A DNA stretch of 64,000 bases from Candidatus Obscuribacterales bacterium (GCA_020050685.1 JAGVKG010000022.1:18087-82086), one strand, 5' to 3'; numbered from the stretch's first letter, positions 35,303 through 45,337 are shown. Made by a program: numbers and translations. Notes: generated by a model not told the origin, from the sequence alone.

Positions 35303-38300
35303 TGTTGTACTGCAGTTTTTCAAACATTTCAGTTAAGTCTGCCGCCAAACAGGCAAACTGGGATAGGCATAAGAATCTACAACTAATAGCATTAGTACTT
35401 TTATTGGTCTGGCATTTTGTTTGCTTCCCTTCTCATGCTTTAGCCGGACAATTTCGCGATACACGAGAGGCACAAGCTGCGGCAAATAATGGCGAGCCAG
35501 TTGGCAGAACCCTCAATGTAGATCTCACATCAACTGCCGCAATTGTGCAAGCCTCCGAACTAGCAAATATTGCTGGCGTCACCATCCAAGTCGGCAATCT
35601 GACTCGCACAATTGCTCAAACAGATTTGTTGACAGCAGCCGAAGCAATTGCTGCCCATCAAGTAGTGACGACAGGACAACAATTCTTGCTTTTGAGTGCA
35701 GAAGGTTCCGCCAATGGTGGCAGCTTTGATTTGCATCTCTTTGCCAACGACAATTTACAAAACCTGGTTATTCCACAAGGTGTGACATGCACGCAAAATT
35801 TCAGCAAAAGCGATCCATTAAATATCTCAGGCGGCTTGACTAACTACGGCACACTTAACTTCACCACGCAAGGTCGCGCCAATATAGCAGCGGTTATCGC
35901 AGAAGATATTCTCAATCAATCTGGAGCCACCATTAGCGCGCGCGCCAACTTGCATTTAACAGCGACTAATAGTCTGACAAATCTTGGCTTGATTACAAGC
36001 ACTGGCAATCTCACTTTGAACTCAAGCAATATCACAAACCAAGGAATTATTTCAGGTGGCGAAAACATCCTGGTTCAAAATCTTACAAGCTCCGGCATCC
36101 AAGCTTTCGGCGGCACTTGGTCTGCGCCGCAAATCAATTTCTTTGCTCCCATTGGTGCAGTCAATGTTGACGCAGAAATTATTAATGGCTTGGTTTCTGT
36201 CAAAGCACTGGCAGCTCAAGTAACTGCCGATGCCAGCAATTTGACCATTGCCAATATTGATGTAAGCGGCGATCCTTTATTTACTTCCGCTGGCGACCTG
36301 ACACTAGTGGCAAACATAACCGCAGCCGGTCAACCATTCACAGCAATTGCTGCAGGCAACATTATTGGTGCCGCAAAAACAGGGACAGTGATTTCCACAG
36401 CCAGCGGCGGCGGTGGTGGCGATGTGATTTTGTTAGCCGGTGCTGCCAACCAAACTGTTGACGGTATAACCACTGTCACAGGTGCAAGCGGCCTAACTGG
36501 AAATATTTCCGGAATTAAAAGCATTAACGCATCTGGAACTGGTGGTGGTTCGGCAGGTGACGTGATTCTGGCAACTTTCGGCGGAACCATCACTGTTATT
36601 GGCGACATCAACGTCAACAGCACAGCAAATACAGCCGGCAATATCTTGGTGCTTTCGCCGGACAATATCACTATCAACAATCTCAATTCTCAAGGAACGC
36701 ATGGTGGCACACCAGCAATTGTGATCCGCAATGCTTCACCAGCTATTGTCGATACTCTTACTTTCAATGCCGCTGGCGGATTACTTACGGGAGAAATTAC
36801 TACCGGTGCTGCCAGCACACAAGCAAGCGCCTCAGTTACTGCCGGAAACCTAAGTACTGCTAGCAGCTTTGCTGCCGGTGGCGATGTCTTGATCACTGCC
36901 AACAATGGTGTGACTGTGACAAGCATAAAAACGCTTGGGGCGAACATGCGCAAATTTAGCAATGGTGTAAATGGACTGCCCGGCGGAGCCGTGCAAATTG
37001 AAAATCTCAATTCACAAGTCACTATTAAAGGACTGATTGATACATCAGGCGGCGGTGGCGCAGCCGGTGCATGGGCATCATCACAAGACGGTGGTGATGG
37101 CGCCAATGCTGGCAATATTTCCATAACGTCAATTGGACAAATTGTTACTCAAGCAATTCTTGCAGTTGGTGGCGGCGGTGGTGGCGGTGCCGGATCAAGT
37201 GTTGTCGGCACAGATGCAGGTGATGGCGGCGACGGGGGCGCAGGTGGCATTATCAATATTGTTAGCAGTGCCGGCATTACAGTTGGCGCGCTCTCTGCTG
37301 GTGCTGGCAATGGTGGCGGTGGTGGCGGTGGTTGTTGCGAAGGTGGAACTGGTGGATTTGGTGGCACGGGTGCTACTGGTCAACCCGGAATTCGCGCCTT
37401 AGCAAAAGGACTTTTACTTGGTACATTCCCATACGGAACATTGCCCGGCGGATTTTACTACGGGCCTGGTGGTGGCACGGCAGGACAAGGCAAGTACGGT
37501 GGCGGCGGCGGACCAGGCGGTTGGTGGGGATTTGAATATGGTGGCACTGGTGGCACCGGTGGCTCTGCTGGCGCGATTACAGTCACCGCAGTACAAAACG
37601 TTGTTACTGCCGATCTATCTGCCATAGGAGGCGGCGCAGGCGGCGGTGGTGGCATGACTGCGCAAGGTGGTGGCGGATCATCTGGTGCGTCTGGTGGCAG
37701 AGCGGAAGATTTGATCAAAGTTGGTGATGGCACACCAGGCGGTGCCGCAGGACGCTACTCCGGTGGTGGTGGCGGACAATGGCATCAAGCTGGCGCTGCA
37801 GGCGGAATATTTGGTGGCCGAGGCGGCAACTCAGAAGTCGATGGAAATGGTGGCAATGGCGGACCATCAGGTGGTGGTGGTGGTGGCGGCTGGACAAAAG
37901 GTGGACTCGGTGGTGGCTCTGGTCCAACCGGATTCGGCGGTAATATCACAATCACATCAAGCGAAGGTGCAATTTCAACCACCGGCAATATCGAGACATT
38001 TAGTTTTACAAAAGCAGCTGGCAACATTTCCCTCACTGCTAAAACGGACATCGCAATAACTGGTTCGGTGCGCAGCGACAGCGGTACAGAATCAGGTGAG
38101 ACATCTATTAGTACAGAGACTGGCTCGATCGCCATCGGCAAGAACATCGATGCCTCAAGTGGTGGCACAGGCAATGGCAATAACATTTCATTGTTTGCTC
38201 ACCAAGGGACAATTGCCGTTGGTGCACCAGCCAACACTCTCGGAATCAACGCAGTTGGCTCAATCAATACAAGTAGCGTTGGTGCAGCTGCCGGGGAAGT

Positions 38301-40527
38301 TTTAATTGAAGGCGGCGGCATGGTAAGTGTTAGCGACAGCATCATTACCAGAAGCGGCAAACTTAGCATAGGCTCAGGCGGTGCTGTATCTATTTCCACC
38401 ACCGAACTTGAAGACAGCCCAATTGCCGCACACATCGGACGCGCGATCATCGGCGGTTATATCGACAGCCGAGGTGGTGATTTTGTCGATGGGCAAACAG
38501 GCGGATCGGTGAGTATCATTTCCGGTACACTACAGATTCTTGGCGCGATCACAGGCGCAAGCATCATAACCTCAGGAAGCAATGGTGCCGAGGCCGGTTC
38601 AGTCAATATTCAAACCTTTGGCATTCAATCGGTACCAAGTGCTTTTGATCTAACAAGCACCCAAGCATCCGAGATGGCATTACCGGGCGGATTGTTTTCC
38701 GTCGGAAATTCGACCATTAATGGCACCGCTGCCAACATAGTAAGCGGGGACACTGTTGCTTCACTGCAAAATGCCGCAAGCATAATTGAATCTACTCCGC
38801 TTAATTTAGCTGACGATACAATCGTGATTCAAACAACTGGTTCCAGTTTCACGATCAACCAAGATGGTATAGATACAGAAATTTCAGTTGTGGATGAATT
38901 TGGCAACCACAGCATGGTCACGCCCGCCCAAGCAATTGCTTTATATCAGCTCTCTCACGATCAATTGCAAACAATTGGACTCAACGCACTGGGACAAGCA
39001 ACAAACACAAACCCGAACACAGGATTGGGACCAAGCCTGATTGCAATTCCTGAATTCGAATTGCCAAAACAGTTCACATCTTTCAATCTGCAATCTGCGA
39101 GCCTCGATGGCGGCATTGAGCTAAACATCAGTGGCATCACACCAAAGTTAGTCATGCCCACGGCTTTGCCAGCCACAATTGCCGGTTTTATCAACTTCAC
39201 ATCAGACAACTCAAGTGCCCAAATATTGTTTAACGCACAGCCCCTGTCAATTGCATCAACAGGTGGTATCACCGGTACAAGCACAACAGTCCTAACGCTT
39301 TCCGGCAGCAATGCTAATTGGAACAACGAAGGCGTGATTCAATCAGGTTCTCTGGTCATACAAAGTTCGGCAAACTTATTCACTTTGAATTTGGGGGCAA
39401 GCGGCTTGATCGTAGGACCGTCCGAATTGGATCAAGGCTCTGTGCAATTCCTTGCCCAAGCCTTGATCATAAATGGTGGCACATTCGAAGCAATAACTGT
39501 TAATGCAACCGTCAACAAAGTTTCGATTGCCAGCAAATTTGCCGAAGCGGCAGCACTAGGCAACATTGCCGCCACCGCCATCAGTGTCACAGCAAATCAG
39601 ATCAATATCGCACCAGGTTCCACGCTAATCACCCAAGCACAAGTTGTCTCAACTGGCAGGAGAGCCGGGCAAAGTGTTGGTGCTATTGCTGGCATTACCC
39701 TTCACGCAACAAGCGACGCCATTGATATCGGCAGAGACAGTCAGCTTATAGCTATCAATGGCGCTGTTCAATTATTGGCAGACCAAGGCTCAATTGAGAT
39801 TGGCAAACATGTATTAATACAAGCAGGATCTCTTTCGGCTAGTGCCACACCACAAGGTCTAATCACAACCAAGTTCCTGGCTACAAGCGGGCAGGTTACC
39901 ATCACCAGTGGATCATCCACCGGAATTCTCATTGATTCTGCCGCTGGCGCCGATCAGACATCAATCATCAGCAATGGACAAGACATGCTTTTAGTTGCTC
40001 TGAATGGTGGCGGGATTGCATTCGGCGATTCAGCAATACTGAAAGTGAACGGTGGCAATTTAGTAGCACTAGCGTCCGGAGAAATTTCCGGCAATCAAAC
40101 AAACTTTTCGGCCAGAGCCTTGAGCAAAGCGGGAATGAAAACCGGTGGTGGCATAGAGATTGGCTCTGGTCTGACCACAAGCGCGAACATCATCAATTAC
40201 TATCGCACCAGACCGCCATTTAAGACTTTTACACTCAGCCCCAATCCACTACCGGATATCGGCACAAATGTAACGATCAACAACAATGCCATTAATCAGG
40301 GCATGGTGCAGGTCAACATCATAGGTGGTGGCACAGTTGCTATTAGCGATTCTACAATCAGCCTCAAGCGCGGCATAGTTGTTTTCGATGCCACAGGCGC
40401 CAATGCCGCAATAGAAATAAATGCTGCCACCTTCAGCACCGAAGCCAACCCAATTTCTTATCAATCACAATCAACCAGTGATGGCGAATACCTTGTCGAC
40501 ACTAGTGATTTTGATTTAGACGATTAA
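35302..40527 (+). CDS. Large exported glycine-rich adhesin-like protein
   Basis: The 1741-residue protein starts with a basic segment and a signal peptide (hydrophobic about 26-44, cleavage near HALAG). The rest consists of short, Asn/Gly/Thr/Ile-rich turns such as NLTLNSSNITNQGIISGGENI, as in beta-helical filamentous haemagglutinin-like passengers. Residues about 577-876 are extremely Gly-rich (runs of GGGGG with Asp, Ala and Asn), recalling PE_PGRS or ice-binding-like sheets. I see no clear TPS secretion domain at the N-terminus, no C-terminal autotransporter barrel and no LPXTG; the export route is unknown. It ends in a short acidic tail, DTSDFDLDD. ATG overlaps the SNF2 stop by one base. 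It stops one base before the convergent gene. Confidence 0.75.
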   Translation: MLYCSFSNISVKSAAKQANWDRHKNLQLIALVLLLVWHFVCFPSHALAGQFRDTREAQAAANNGEPVGRTLNVDLTSTAAIVQASELANIAGVTIQVGNLTRTIAQTDLLTAAEAIAAHQVVTTGQQFLLLSAEGSANGGSFDLHLFANDNLQNLVIPQGVTCTQNFSKSDPLNISGGLTNYGTLNFTTQGRANIAAVIAEDILNQSGATISARANLHLTATNSLTNLGLITSTGNLTLNSSNITNQGIISGGENILVQNLTSSGIQAFGGTWSAPQINFFAPIGAVNVDAEIINGLVSVKALAAQVTADASNLTIANIDVSGDPLFTSAGDLTLVANITAAGQPFTAIAAGNIIGAAKTGTVISTASGGGGGDVILLAGAANQTVDGITTVTGASGLTGNISGIKSINASGTGGGSAGDVILATFGGTITVIGDINVNSTANTAGNILVLSPDNITINNLNSQGTHGGTPAIVIRNASPAIVDTLTFNAAGGLLTGEITTGAASTQASASVTAGNLSTASSFAAGGDVLITANNGVTVTSIKTLGANMRKFSNGVNGLPGGAVQIENLNSQVTIKGLIDTSGGGGAAGAWASSQDGGDGANAGNISITSIGQIVTQAILAVGGGGGGGAGSSVVGTDAGDGGDGGAGGIINIVSSAGITVGALSAGAGNGGGGGGGCCEGGTGGFGGTGATGQPGIRALAKGLLLGTFPYGTLPGGFYYGPGGGTAGQGKYGGGGGPGGWWGFEYGGTGGTGGSAGAITVTAVQNVVTADLSAIGGGAGGGGGMTAQGGGGSSGASGGRAEDLIKVGDGTPGGAAGRYSGGGGGQWHQAGAAGGIFGGRGGNSEVDGNGGNGGPSGGGGGGGWTKGGLGGGSGPTGFGGNITITSSEGAISTTGNIETFSFTKAAGNISLTAKTDIAITGSVRSDSGTESGETSISTETGSIAIGKNIDASSGGTGNGNNISLFAHQGTIAVGAPANTLGINAVGSINTSSVGAAAGEVLIEGGGMVSVSDSIITRSGKLSIGSGGAVSISTTELEDSPIAAHIGRAIIGGYIDSRGGDFVDGQTGGSVSIISGTLQILGAITGASIITSGSNGAEAGSVNIQTFGIQSVPSAFDLTSTQASEMALPGGLFSVGNSTINGTAANIVSGDTVASLQNAASIIESTPLNLADDTIVIQTTGSSFTINQDGIDTEISVVDEFGNHSMVTPAQAIALYQLSHDQLQTIGLNALGQATNTNPNTGLGPSLIAIPEFELPKQFTSFNLQSASLDGGIELNISGITPKLVMPTALPATIAGFINFTSDNSSAQILFNAQPLSIASTGGITGTSTTVLTLSGSNANWNNEGVIQSGSLVIQSSANLFTLNLGASGLIVGPSELDQGSVQFLAQALIINGGTFEAITVNATVNKVSIASKFAEAAALGNIAATAISVTANQINIAPGSTLITQAQVVSTGRRAGQSVGAIAGITLHATSDAIDIGRDSQLIAINGAVQLLADQGSIEIGKHVLIQAGSLSASATPQGLITTKFLATSGQVTITSGSSTGILIDSAAGADQTSIISNGQDMLLVALNGGGIAFGDSAILKVNGGNLVALASGEISGNQTNFSARALSKAGMKTGGGIEIGSGLTTSANIINYYRTRPPFKTFTLSPNPLPDIGTNVTINNNAINQGMVQVNIIGGGTVAISDSTISLKRGIVVFDATGANAAIEINAATFSTEANPISYQSQSTSDGEYLVDTSDFDLDD

Positions 40528-40528
40528 C

Positions 40529-42745
40529 CTACAAGCGCCCGATACGATCTTCGCCTGAGGCAATTGTGTAAGCCCAGGCAGCAAATTCTTTGCGCAGAAT
40601 CTCGTCATTCATGGCAATCAAACTATCGGTTGGCAATTGCAGAATCTGACAAATCTGAAGCAGATCAAGTTTTGTAAAATGGTCGCGAGCCGCAAAAGTT
40701 CCGTCATCCCGCAAGACAAACAATTTCTTGCGCAAGCAGGCATTGATTGCCGGAGCATGCGGATCGTCTGCGCTTACATCAGGAGACGGCGCTTTATCTG
40801 CATTTGTTTTGCCCATCAAATCAAACATCGCGGCCAAGGCAACTGCCGCATCTTGTCTGGCAATTGGCTCATTAGGGTGGAAACTAAGATTGGCATGCGC
40901 GCCTGGCATGATACCTGTGATTGCCAAAAATTGAATGGCGGCAAAATCAGGATGCTCGCAAGGGACATCATCAAACCAATAAATTGGTGAACCTTGTTCA
41001 ACCAGCATTTGTTGAATCTTGCGATAGTGTTTCTTGTTGTCCCAGATTTTGTCGATATCTTTGTTGTTAGCAATTGCAAAGCTGGCAAGCAAACCAGCTG
41101 CTTCGCCAATTGCCCATTCAATTGGATGCAATCTGAATGCACCATTGGTCACATGCGTCACACCAATATTTTTACAAGCCGGCACCAAATTCTTCATCTT
41201 CATTGGTATTAAACTGCCCAAAGGCAATTGGAATGGATTGGTAGGCTGTGCAGCTCCCGGTACATCCTGTTCGCCATGAATATCAATCGGATACAAACCA
41301 ATGCCAACAGAATCAGAAAATGCTTTGGCGCGTGCGCCTGAGTTCGCAGCAGAAGCAATGTCTTGTTCAACCACTATTTGTTTGGCAACAATTCTTCTGG
41401 ACTCGCGGATATATGGGTATTTCGACAAGCCATCCGTCGTGCCCATGATGTCAGTCCGCAAGAGAAGTTCCGGATAGCCTACGCCTTCATCATCACGAGG
41501 CGCTTCGGTTTGCAGCCAATAAAGAAAACCAAGAGAAAGTGCCTTGCCCAACGCCAGTCTTTCCGCTTCTGTTTCCGGCGGCTTATCAATAATATTTTCA
41601 CCGCGCAAATCGTTACTGTCCCAATTGATCATTGCCAAATCGTGCTCAAAACCAGAGTCTGCAAATTTAGCTTTCTGAATCAAACGCCTGTATTCCCAGA
41701 AAGGCAAACGAAAGGTCAAGGTTGAATCAAAATCATTTCTGGTTGTCGTCTCAAACATCTTGTAGCCTTGAAACGAGAACTTTTCCTTAGCGACAAACTG
41801 ATCATAATGCGGCGGCTTGTCTATGACATGACTTTCGCCCGGTCTCAACTCAAGCACAAAGGGATAAGTAAAGTCTTGCACGTTTTCGCGATTGGCAACT
41901 TCTGGTGCATGCGGTTCATTAGTTTCAGATTTTGATTCTGCACCAGATCGATACTCCGCTCCGGAAAGGGCAATCAGATCGCCAAGCTCCGTTGCATCGA
42001 TACAAATTTGTGGTTTGAAAACGACGGGCTTGCCACTTTCCAAATCAATCATGGTGACTGTTTGAATTCTCTCGCCTTCCACCTGAACTTCAATCGGCTT
42101 CAAGCGGTATTGCACTTTCAAGTCGGCTTCCGCGCACAAAGGCGCAAGTATTTCGCCCAGCTTCCTGACTGCAACTTTCGGCTCAAAAGAAAGTCTTGTC
42201 ACCCAACAGCCGCCAGGATTTAAATAATTCTCCTTGGCTGCATCAGTCGAAAGTCTATGTTGCAAACGGTAGTGCTGACGAATTGCCGTGCGAAATTTTT
42301 GATAGCGCAAACTGGCACCACTTGTCTCCACCAAATAATTTTCATCAAGCGCAGACACGCCCTGCGATGTCATCTGCCCGCCAAGCCAATCTGTCTCTTC
42401 CGTCAAACAAACAGAAAGTCCAGCCTCTGCTGCTTGTATTGCACAAGCGACACCACCCATGCCACCACCAACAACCAACACATTGCACTTAATGGCCGCC
42501 GGTAATTTTTTTGGTGCAGTAAGCTTTTTAATCGCGCGTGCCGGATCGGCAATCGTCACACTTTGCACATCGACACAAGCCAATTCCGCTTTGGCTTTGT
42601 TCGGCAAAGCTGCCATTTTTTCTTTTTTGATTTCTGCGGTTGCATCCATGATTGTGATTGAATTTATGAGAAGAGCGATTGTGAAACTTATTTTTGATCG
42701 TCGCCAAAACTCCCGCTGCGAGAACCTCAATTTTGCATAACGCAT
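40529..42745 (-). CDS. FAD-dependent oxidoreductase with C-terminal SLH-like repeats
   Basis: This 738-residue protein has a hydrophobic N-terminal segment (about 20-35) that may direct export, then an FAD-binding Rossmann fold VLVVGGGMGG (near 90), TEETDWLGGQMTSQG and other features of the FAD-dependent oxidoreductase family PF12831. Its last 130 residues contain two S-layer-homology-like motifs: AIQFLAITGIMPG..FHPNEPIARQDAAVALA and INACLRKKLFVLRDDGTF..FTKLDLLQI. SLH modules bind cell-wall polymers, so the enzyme could be attached to the envelope. The ATG at 42745 has AGGCG 8 bp upstream; a TTG at 42760 is the alternative. The substrate is unknown. Confidence 0.78.
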   Translation of the reverse strand: MRYAKLRFSQREFWRRSKISFTIALLINSITIMDATAEIKKEKMAALPNKAKAELACVDVQSVTIADPARAIKKLTAPKKLPAAIKCNVLVVGGGMGGVACAIQAAEAGLSVCLTEETDWLGGQMTSQGVSALDENYLVETSGASLRYQKFRTAIRQHYRLQHRLSTDAAKENYLNPGGCWVTRLSFEPKVAVRKLGEILAPLCAEADLKVQYRLKPIEVQVEGERIQTVTMIDLESGKPVVFKPQICIDATELGDLIALSGAEYRSGAESKSETNEPHAPEVANRENVQDFTYPFVLELRPGESHVIDKPPHYDQFVAKEKFSFQGYKMFETTTRNDFDSTLTFRLPFWEYRRLIQKAKFADSGFEHDLAMINWDSNDLRGENIIDKPPETEAERLALGKALSLGFLYWLQTEAPRDDEGVGYPELLLRTDIMGTTDGLSKYPYIRESRRIVAKQIVVEQDIASAANSGARAKAFSDSVGIGLYPIDIHGEQDVPGAAQPTNPFQLPLGSLIPMKMKNLVPACKNIGVTHVTNGAFRLHPIEWAIGEAAGLLASFAIANNKDIDKIWDNKKHYRKIQQMLVEQGSPIYWFDDVPCEHPDFAAIQFLAITGIMPGAHANLSFHPNEPIARQDAAVALAAMFDLMGKTNADKAPSPDVSADDPHAPAINACLRKKLFVLRDDGTFAARDHFTKLDLLQICQILQLPTDSLIAMNDEILRKEFAAWAYTIASGEDRIGRL

Positions 42746-42910
42746 GCGGACGCCTGCCAAGCAGATTAGTTACCAATTCGTTTATCTTAGCTGAACTTAT
42801 CTTGTACTGCCCCCATAAAACCTGATTCAATACATAAAACTTGCGGAGCGCATATAAAACGCGCAACCAACGCTCGCGCAAAAGGCACCGCCAATAGAGG
42901 AAACCACGCC

Positions 42911-43513
42911 TTGACGAACCAACAAACAAGCAAATGCAAATCTCCGGTTGTAAACATTATTGAAAGCCTTTCGCCCGACATTTTGGTCTCGGCTGCCAAG
43001 ATTAAGGTACTCTTGATGGATGTAGATGGTGTCTTGACCAATGGCGAGATTTTTTATTTCCCCGGACCAGACGGCAAGATGGTTGAGTTCAAGGGCTTCA
43101 ATTCGCAAGATGGGCTAGCCCTACATTGGTGCCGCGAGGCAGGCATTGCCACCGGCGTAATTTCCGGACGCGAATCGCCATCCGTCAACGAACGCGCCAA
43201 GAACTTGGGCATGCGCTATGTTTATCAGGGCTTGCTGGACAAAGTCGCATCGTATGAAGAAGTTTTGCAAGATGCCGGTGTGACAGCTGATCAAGTTGCT
43301 TTTATTGGTGACGATTTTACCGATGTACCTTTAATGGTAAGGTCGGGTCTGGGTTTTGCCCCAGCCAACGCCCGACCAGAGGTGCTGGCCAAAGCTGATT
43401 ACATCACGCAAGTAAGGGGCGGCGACGGAGCAGTGCGTGAAATTATCGAATTGATTTTCCGCGCCCAGGACCGTTGGCAGGGCATCATTGAGAAATATCA
43501 TTTAGGCGCCTAA
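42911..43513 (+). CDS. kdsC: KDO-8-phosphate phosphatase (HAD family, KdsC)
   Basis: KdsC removes phosphate from 3-deoxy-D-manno-octulosonate 8-phosphate to yield KDO for lipopolysaccharide. The 200-residue protein has the HAD catalytic motif DVDGVLTNG with Asp37 and Asp39, ISGRES, the Lys of QGLLDKVASYEEV and GDDFTDVPLM, and lacks a cap domain, as is usual for KdsC. The TTG at 42911 has GAGGAAA about 8 bp upstream. It stands alone here; kdsA, kdsB and kdsD are not in the window. Related N-acylneuraminate-9-phosphatases share the fold, so the assignment is likely rather than certain. Confidence 0.82.
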   Translation: MTNQQTSKCKSPVVNIIESLSPDILVSAAKIKVLLMDVDGVLTNGEIFYFPGPDGKMVEFKGFNSQDGLALHWCREAGIATGVISGRESPSVNERAKNLGMRYVYQGLLDKVASYEEVLQDAGVTADQVAFIGDDFTDVPLMVRSGLGFAPANARPEVLAKADYITQVRGGDGAVREIIELIFRAQDRWQGIIEKYHLGA

Positions 43514-43600
43514 TGCCACAAATTATATCGACAGAAACGGCAGTCTTAAGGGCGCAAAGCTATAGGATGTTCAAGAGACAGCTTCCTGACATCACAAATA

Positions 43601-44458
43601 TTAAACTATGCTACCACCACCTACGCGAATGAGTTGTCCGGTGACCCAACGCGCTTGCTGGGAACACAGAAAGACTACGACATCAGCAACATCATCGGGT
43701 TGACCAGCTCTTCTCAATGGAGTCTGTGCAGCAATCTCGCGCTCGAAGTTTGCATCTATCCAGCCAGTTTGAATAGCGCCCGGGGAAACAACGTTCACCG
43801 TGATACCGTACTGACCAAGTTCTTTGGCTGCCGAACGACTGTAACTTTCTACTGCCGATTTTGCTGCAGCGTAGGAAACTTCTTCCGGAAAACAATAAGA
43901 GCCGCTCGTACTGATATTGATGATACGTCCCCATTTTAAGTCACCACTAGCATACCGTCGCGCATATTCAGCCATTAGAAGCGCGGTCCCGCGAGTTATG
44001 ACATTGAAGTGAAGATCCACCGTATGTTCCGAAATGGTGGCTAGTACTCGGCCGATCCGATCTTCCGCGTTGTCTTCGCAAGGCGAGAAAGTGTCAGCTG
44101 CCCAACTTGCAGCATTGTTTACCAATATGTCTATATGTTCAAATTTTCTCTGTGCTTCTTCGAAGAGTTTGCAAATGTTATTTGGCTGCCCGAGGTCGCA
44201 TTCCCACGCAACTGCATTGCCGCCTCGTTCATTGATCAAATGAACAATATGATCTGCTGTCTGTGACTGTCTTGCTTTATATAGTGACTCGCCCGGAGCA
44301 TCGAACAAGTTTTCCAGGGGCAAGTCCTTTTGTGGTCGGAAATAATGCAAAAACACAGAAACACCTTGATCGGCCAAGGCATTAGCGATAGCCGCGCCAA
44401 TCCCGTGATTTGCACCCGTAATCAAAGCTGTTTTTCCGTCCAATCCTGTATCGATCAT
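43601..44458 (-). CDS. SDR family oxidoreductase
   Basis: The 285-residue protein is a classical short-chain dehydrogenase: TGANHGIG (14-21) for NAD(P), NNAAS, Ser in NISTSGS and the catalytic YAAAK in EEVSYAAAKSAVESY, then VSPGAIQTGW. An insertion of about 25 residues after the second strand (FRPQKDLPLENLFDAPGE) is unusual. It could be a 3-oxoacyl-ACP reductase-like or sugar/steroid-like dehydrogenase; the substrate cannot be deduced. It lies on the opposite strand to kdsC and upstream neighbours on its strand are the DUF6932/HTH pair, 20 bp away, possibly co-transcribed. Confidence 0.85.
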   Translation of the reverse strand: MIDTGLDGKTALITGANHGIGAAIANALADQGVSVFLHYFRPQKDLPLENLFDAPGESLYKARQSQTADHIVHLINERGGNAVAWECDLGQPNNICKLFEEAQRKFEHIDILVNNAASWAADTFSPCEDNAEDRIGRVLATISEHTVDLHFNVITRGTALLMAEYARRYASGDLKWGRIINISTSGSYCFPEEVSYAAAKSAVESYSRSAAKELGQYGITVNVVSPGAIQTGWIDANFEREIAAQTPLRRAGQPDDVADVVVFLCSQQARWVTGQLIRVGGGSIV

Positions 44459-44478
44459 TTTGTCCTCATGTCGAAATA

Positions 44479-44922
44479 CTAAGCAACTTCAGAAGACTTC
44501 TCATCGCCGGAAACAAGAGCCTCGGCAACTTTGGTAATAGTCTGCCACGTTGCAGTTGCGTAGTCTGACTTTTCATAGTCTTGCAATTGCTGATAGTGCC
44601 AACCTAGCCTATCAGCTAGTTGCTGTTGCGTAAGCCCCTTATAAATACGCCATTGAATAAGAAGAGTGGGCAAATTCTGCACCATGTTCAAACTTGCCGG
44701 TTTTTTCTTGTGCGTCTTGATGGCGAGATAAGATTCTACCTGTTCTTCAAGTTGAGCAATTTGCGCTTGTAGAGCTTGTAATTGTGCATCTCTCAACCAT
44801 TCCTTGCCATCAGGTAAAGGCATCTGATGCAGCTCAGCCAAAGAATCCTGCAGCTGATTTATCAGAGCGGTAGTGGTCCTAAATTGTCTCTCGTTTTTAA
44901 TCACGGTTTTCACCCAATTCAA
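44479..44922 (-). CDS. XRE-type HTH protein, putative antitoxin
   Basis: The 147-residue protein has an N-terminal coiled coil (about 12-68, LINQLQDSLAELHQM and QLQALQAQIAQLEEQVESYL) and a C-terminal XRE helix-turn-helix (about 95-140, WRIYKGLTQQQLADRLGW and YATATWQTITKVAEAL). Its start lies 26 bp inside the preceding DUF6932 gene, so the two are translationally coupled. HTH partners next to DUF6932 proteins form putative toxin-antitoxin modules in which the HTH protein would neutralise and repress. Experimental evidence for this pair is not known to me. Confidence 0.65.
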   Translation of the reverse strand: MNWVKTVIKNERQFRTTTALINQLQDSLAELHQMPLPDGKEWLRDAQLQALQAQIAQLEEQVESYLAIKTHKKKPASLNMVQNLPTLLIQWRIYKGLTQQQLADRLGWHYQQLQDYEKSDYATATWQTITKVAEALVSGDEKSSEVA

Positions 44923-45331
44923 TAACTATTATGCCTTTAATGTTAACGTTAATATCGAGTTGAAAGATTTCCAGATGGTCAATTCCTTTCATAAGTTCCG
45001 GTATGCGGGGAAAAATATCGCCTTTGTATTTGCTCTTAATTTCAGCTAGCTGTTTGAAAGGATTTAGCAATAGGGGATCAATTGTCGGTTGTATATTTTC
45101 AATCTCCCAGCAAGCGTCATAATCGTTAGGCTGTACCTTATCAGTAATGAAGCTGCCATTTAAATATAGGCGTGTACAGCCAGCTTTCGAGAGTTCTTTG
45201 ACCAGCAGTTTAAGACCATTGAAAAGATTTTGTCTGTAGGAATTGTAAGCAAAGCGCTCTTCTACTTCTTTTAAAGTAGCCACATGTATGCCCGGTGGTA
45301 AATTTCCATTATCATCAAGGGCTGGTATCAT
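44897..45331 (-). CDS. DUF6932 nucleotidyltransferase-like protein, putative toxin
   Basis: This 144-residue protein matches the DUF6932 pattern: LPPGIHVATLKEVEERF, AGCTRLYLNGSFITDK, PNDYDACWE and a final GIIVIEL. The GS..DxD arrangement (about residues 60-76) is that of MNT/polymerase-beta-type nucleotidyltransferases, some of which are toxins that modify tRNA or antitoxins that modify proteins. The ATG at 45331 is chosen because a strong promoter ends 6 bp before it; the open frame extends to 45376 but those codons are the promoter. No ribosome binding site is present, so a leaderless mRNA is likely. Confidence 0.7.
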   Translation of the reverse strand: MIPALDDNGNLPPGIHVATLKEVEERFAYNSYRQNLFNGLKLLVKELSKAGCTRLYLNGSFITDKVQPNDYDACWEIENIQPTIDPLLLNPFKQLAEIKSKYKGDIFPRIPELMKGIDHLEIFQLDINVNIKGIIVIELGENRD

Positions 45332-45337
45332 AATACA

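Noticed and set aside
37160..37930. GGTGGCGGT-type repeats considered as a CRISPR array or satellite
   Set aside because: There are no regular repeat-spacer units; the pattern is explained by Gly codons in the adhesin-like gene.
37133..38186. Long open frames in other frames and on the minus strand across the glycine-rich block
   Set aside because: GGT/GGC repeats are open in several frames and give Pro-, Cys- or Ala-rich strings without starts; only the 1741-residue frame has a signal peptide and continuous character.
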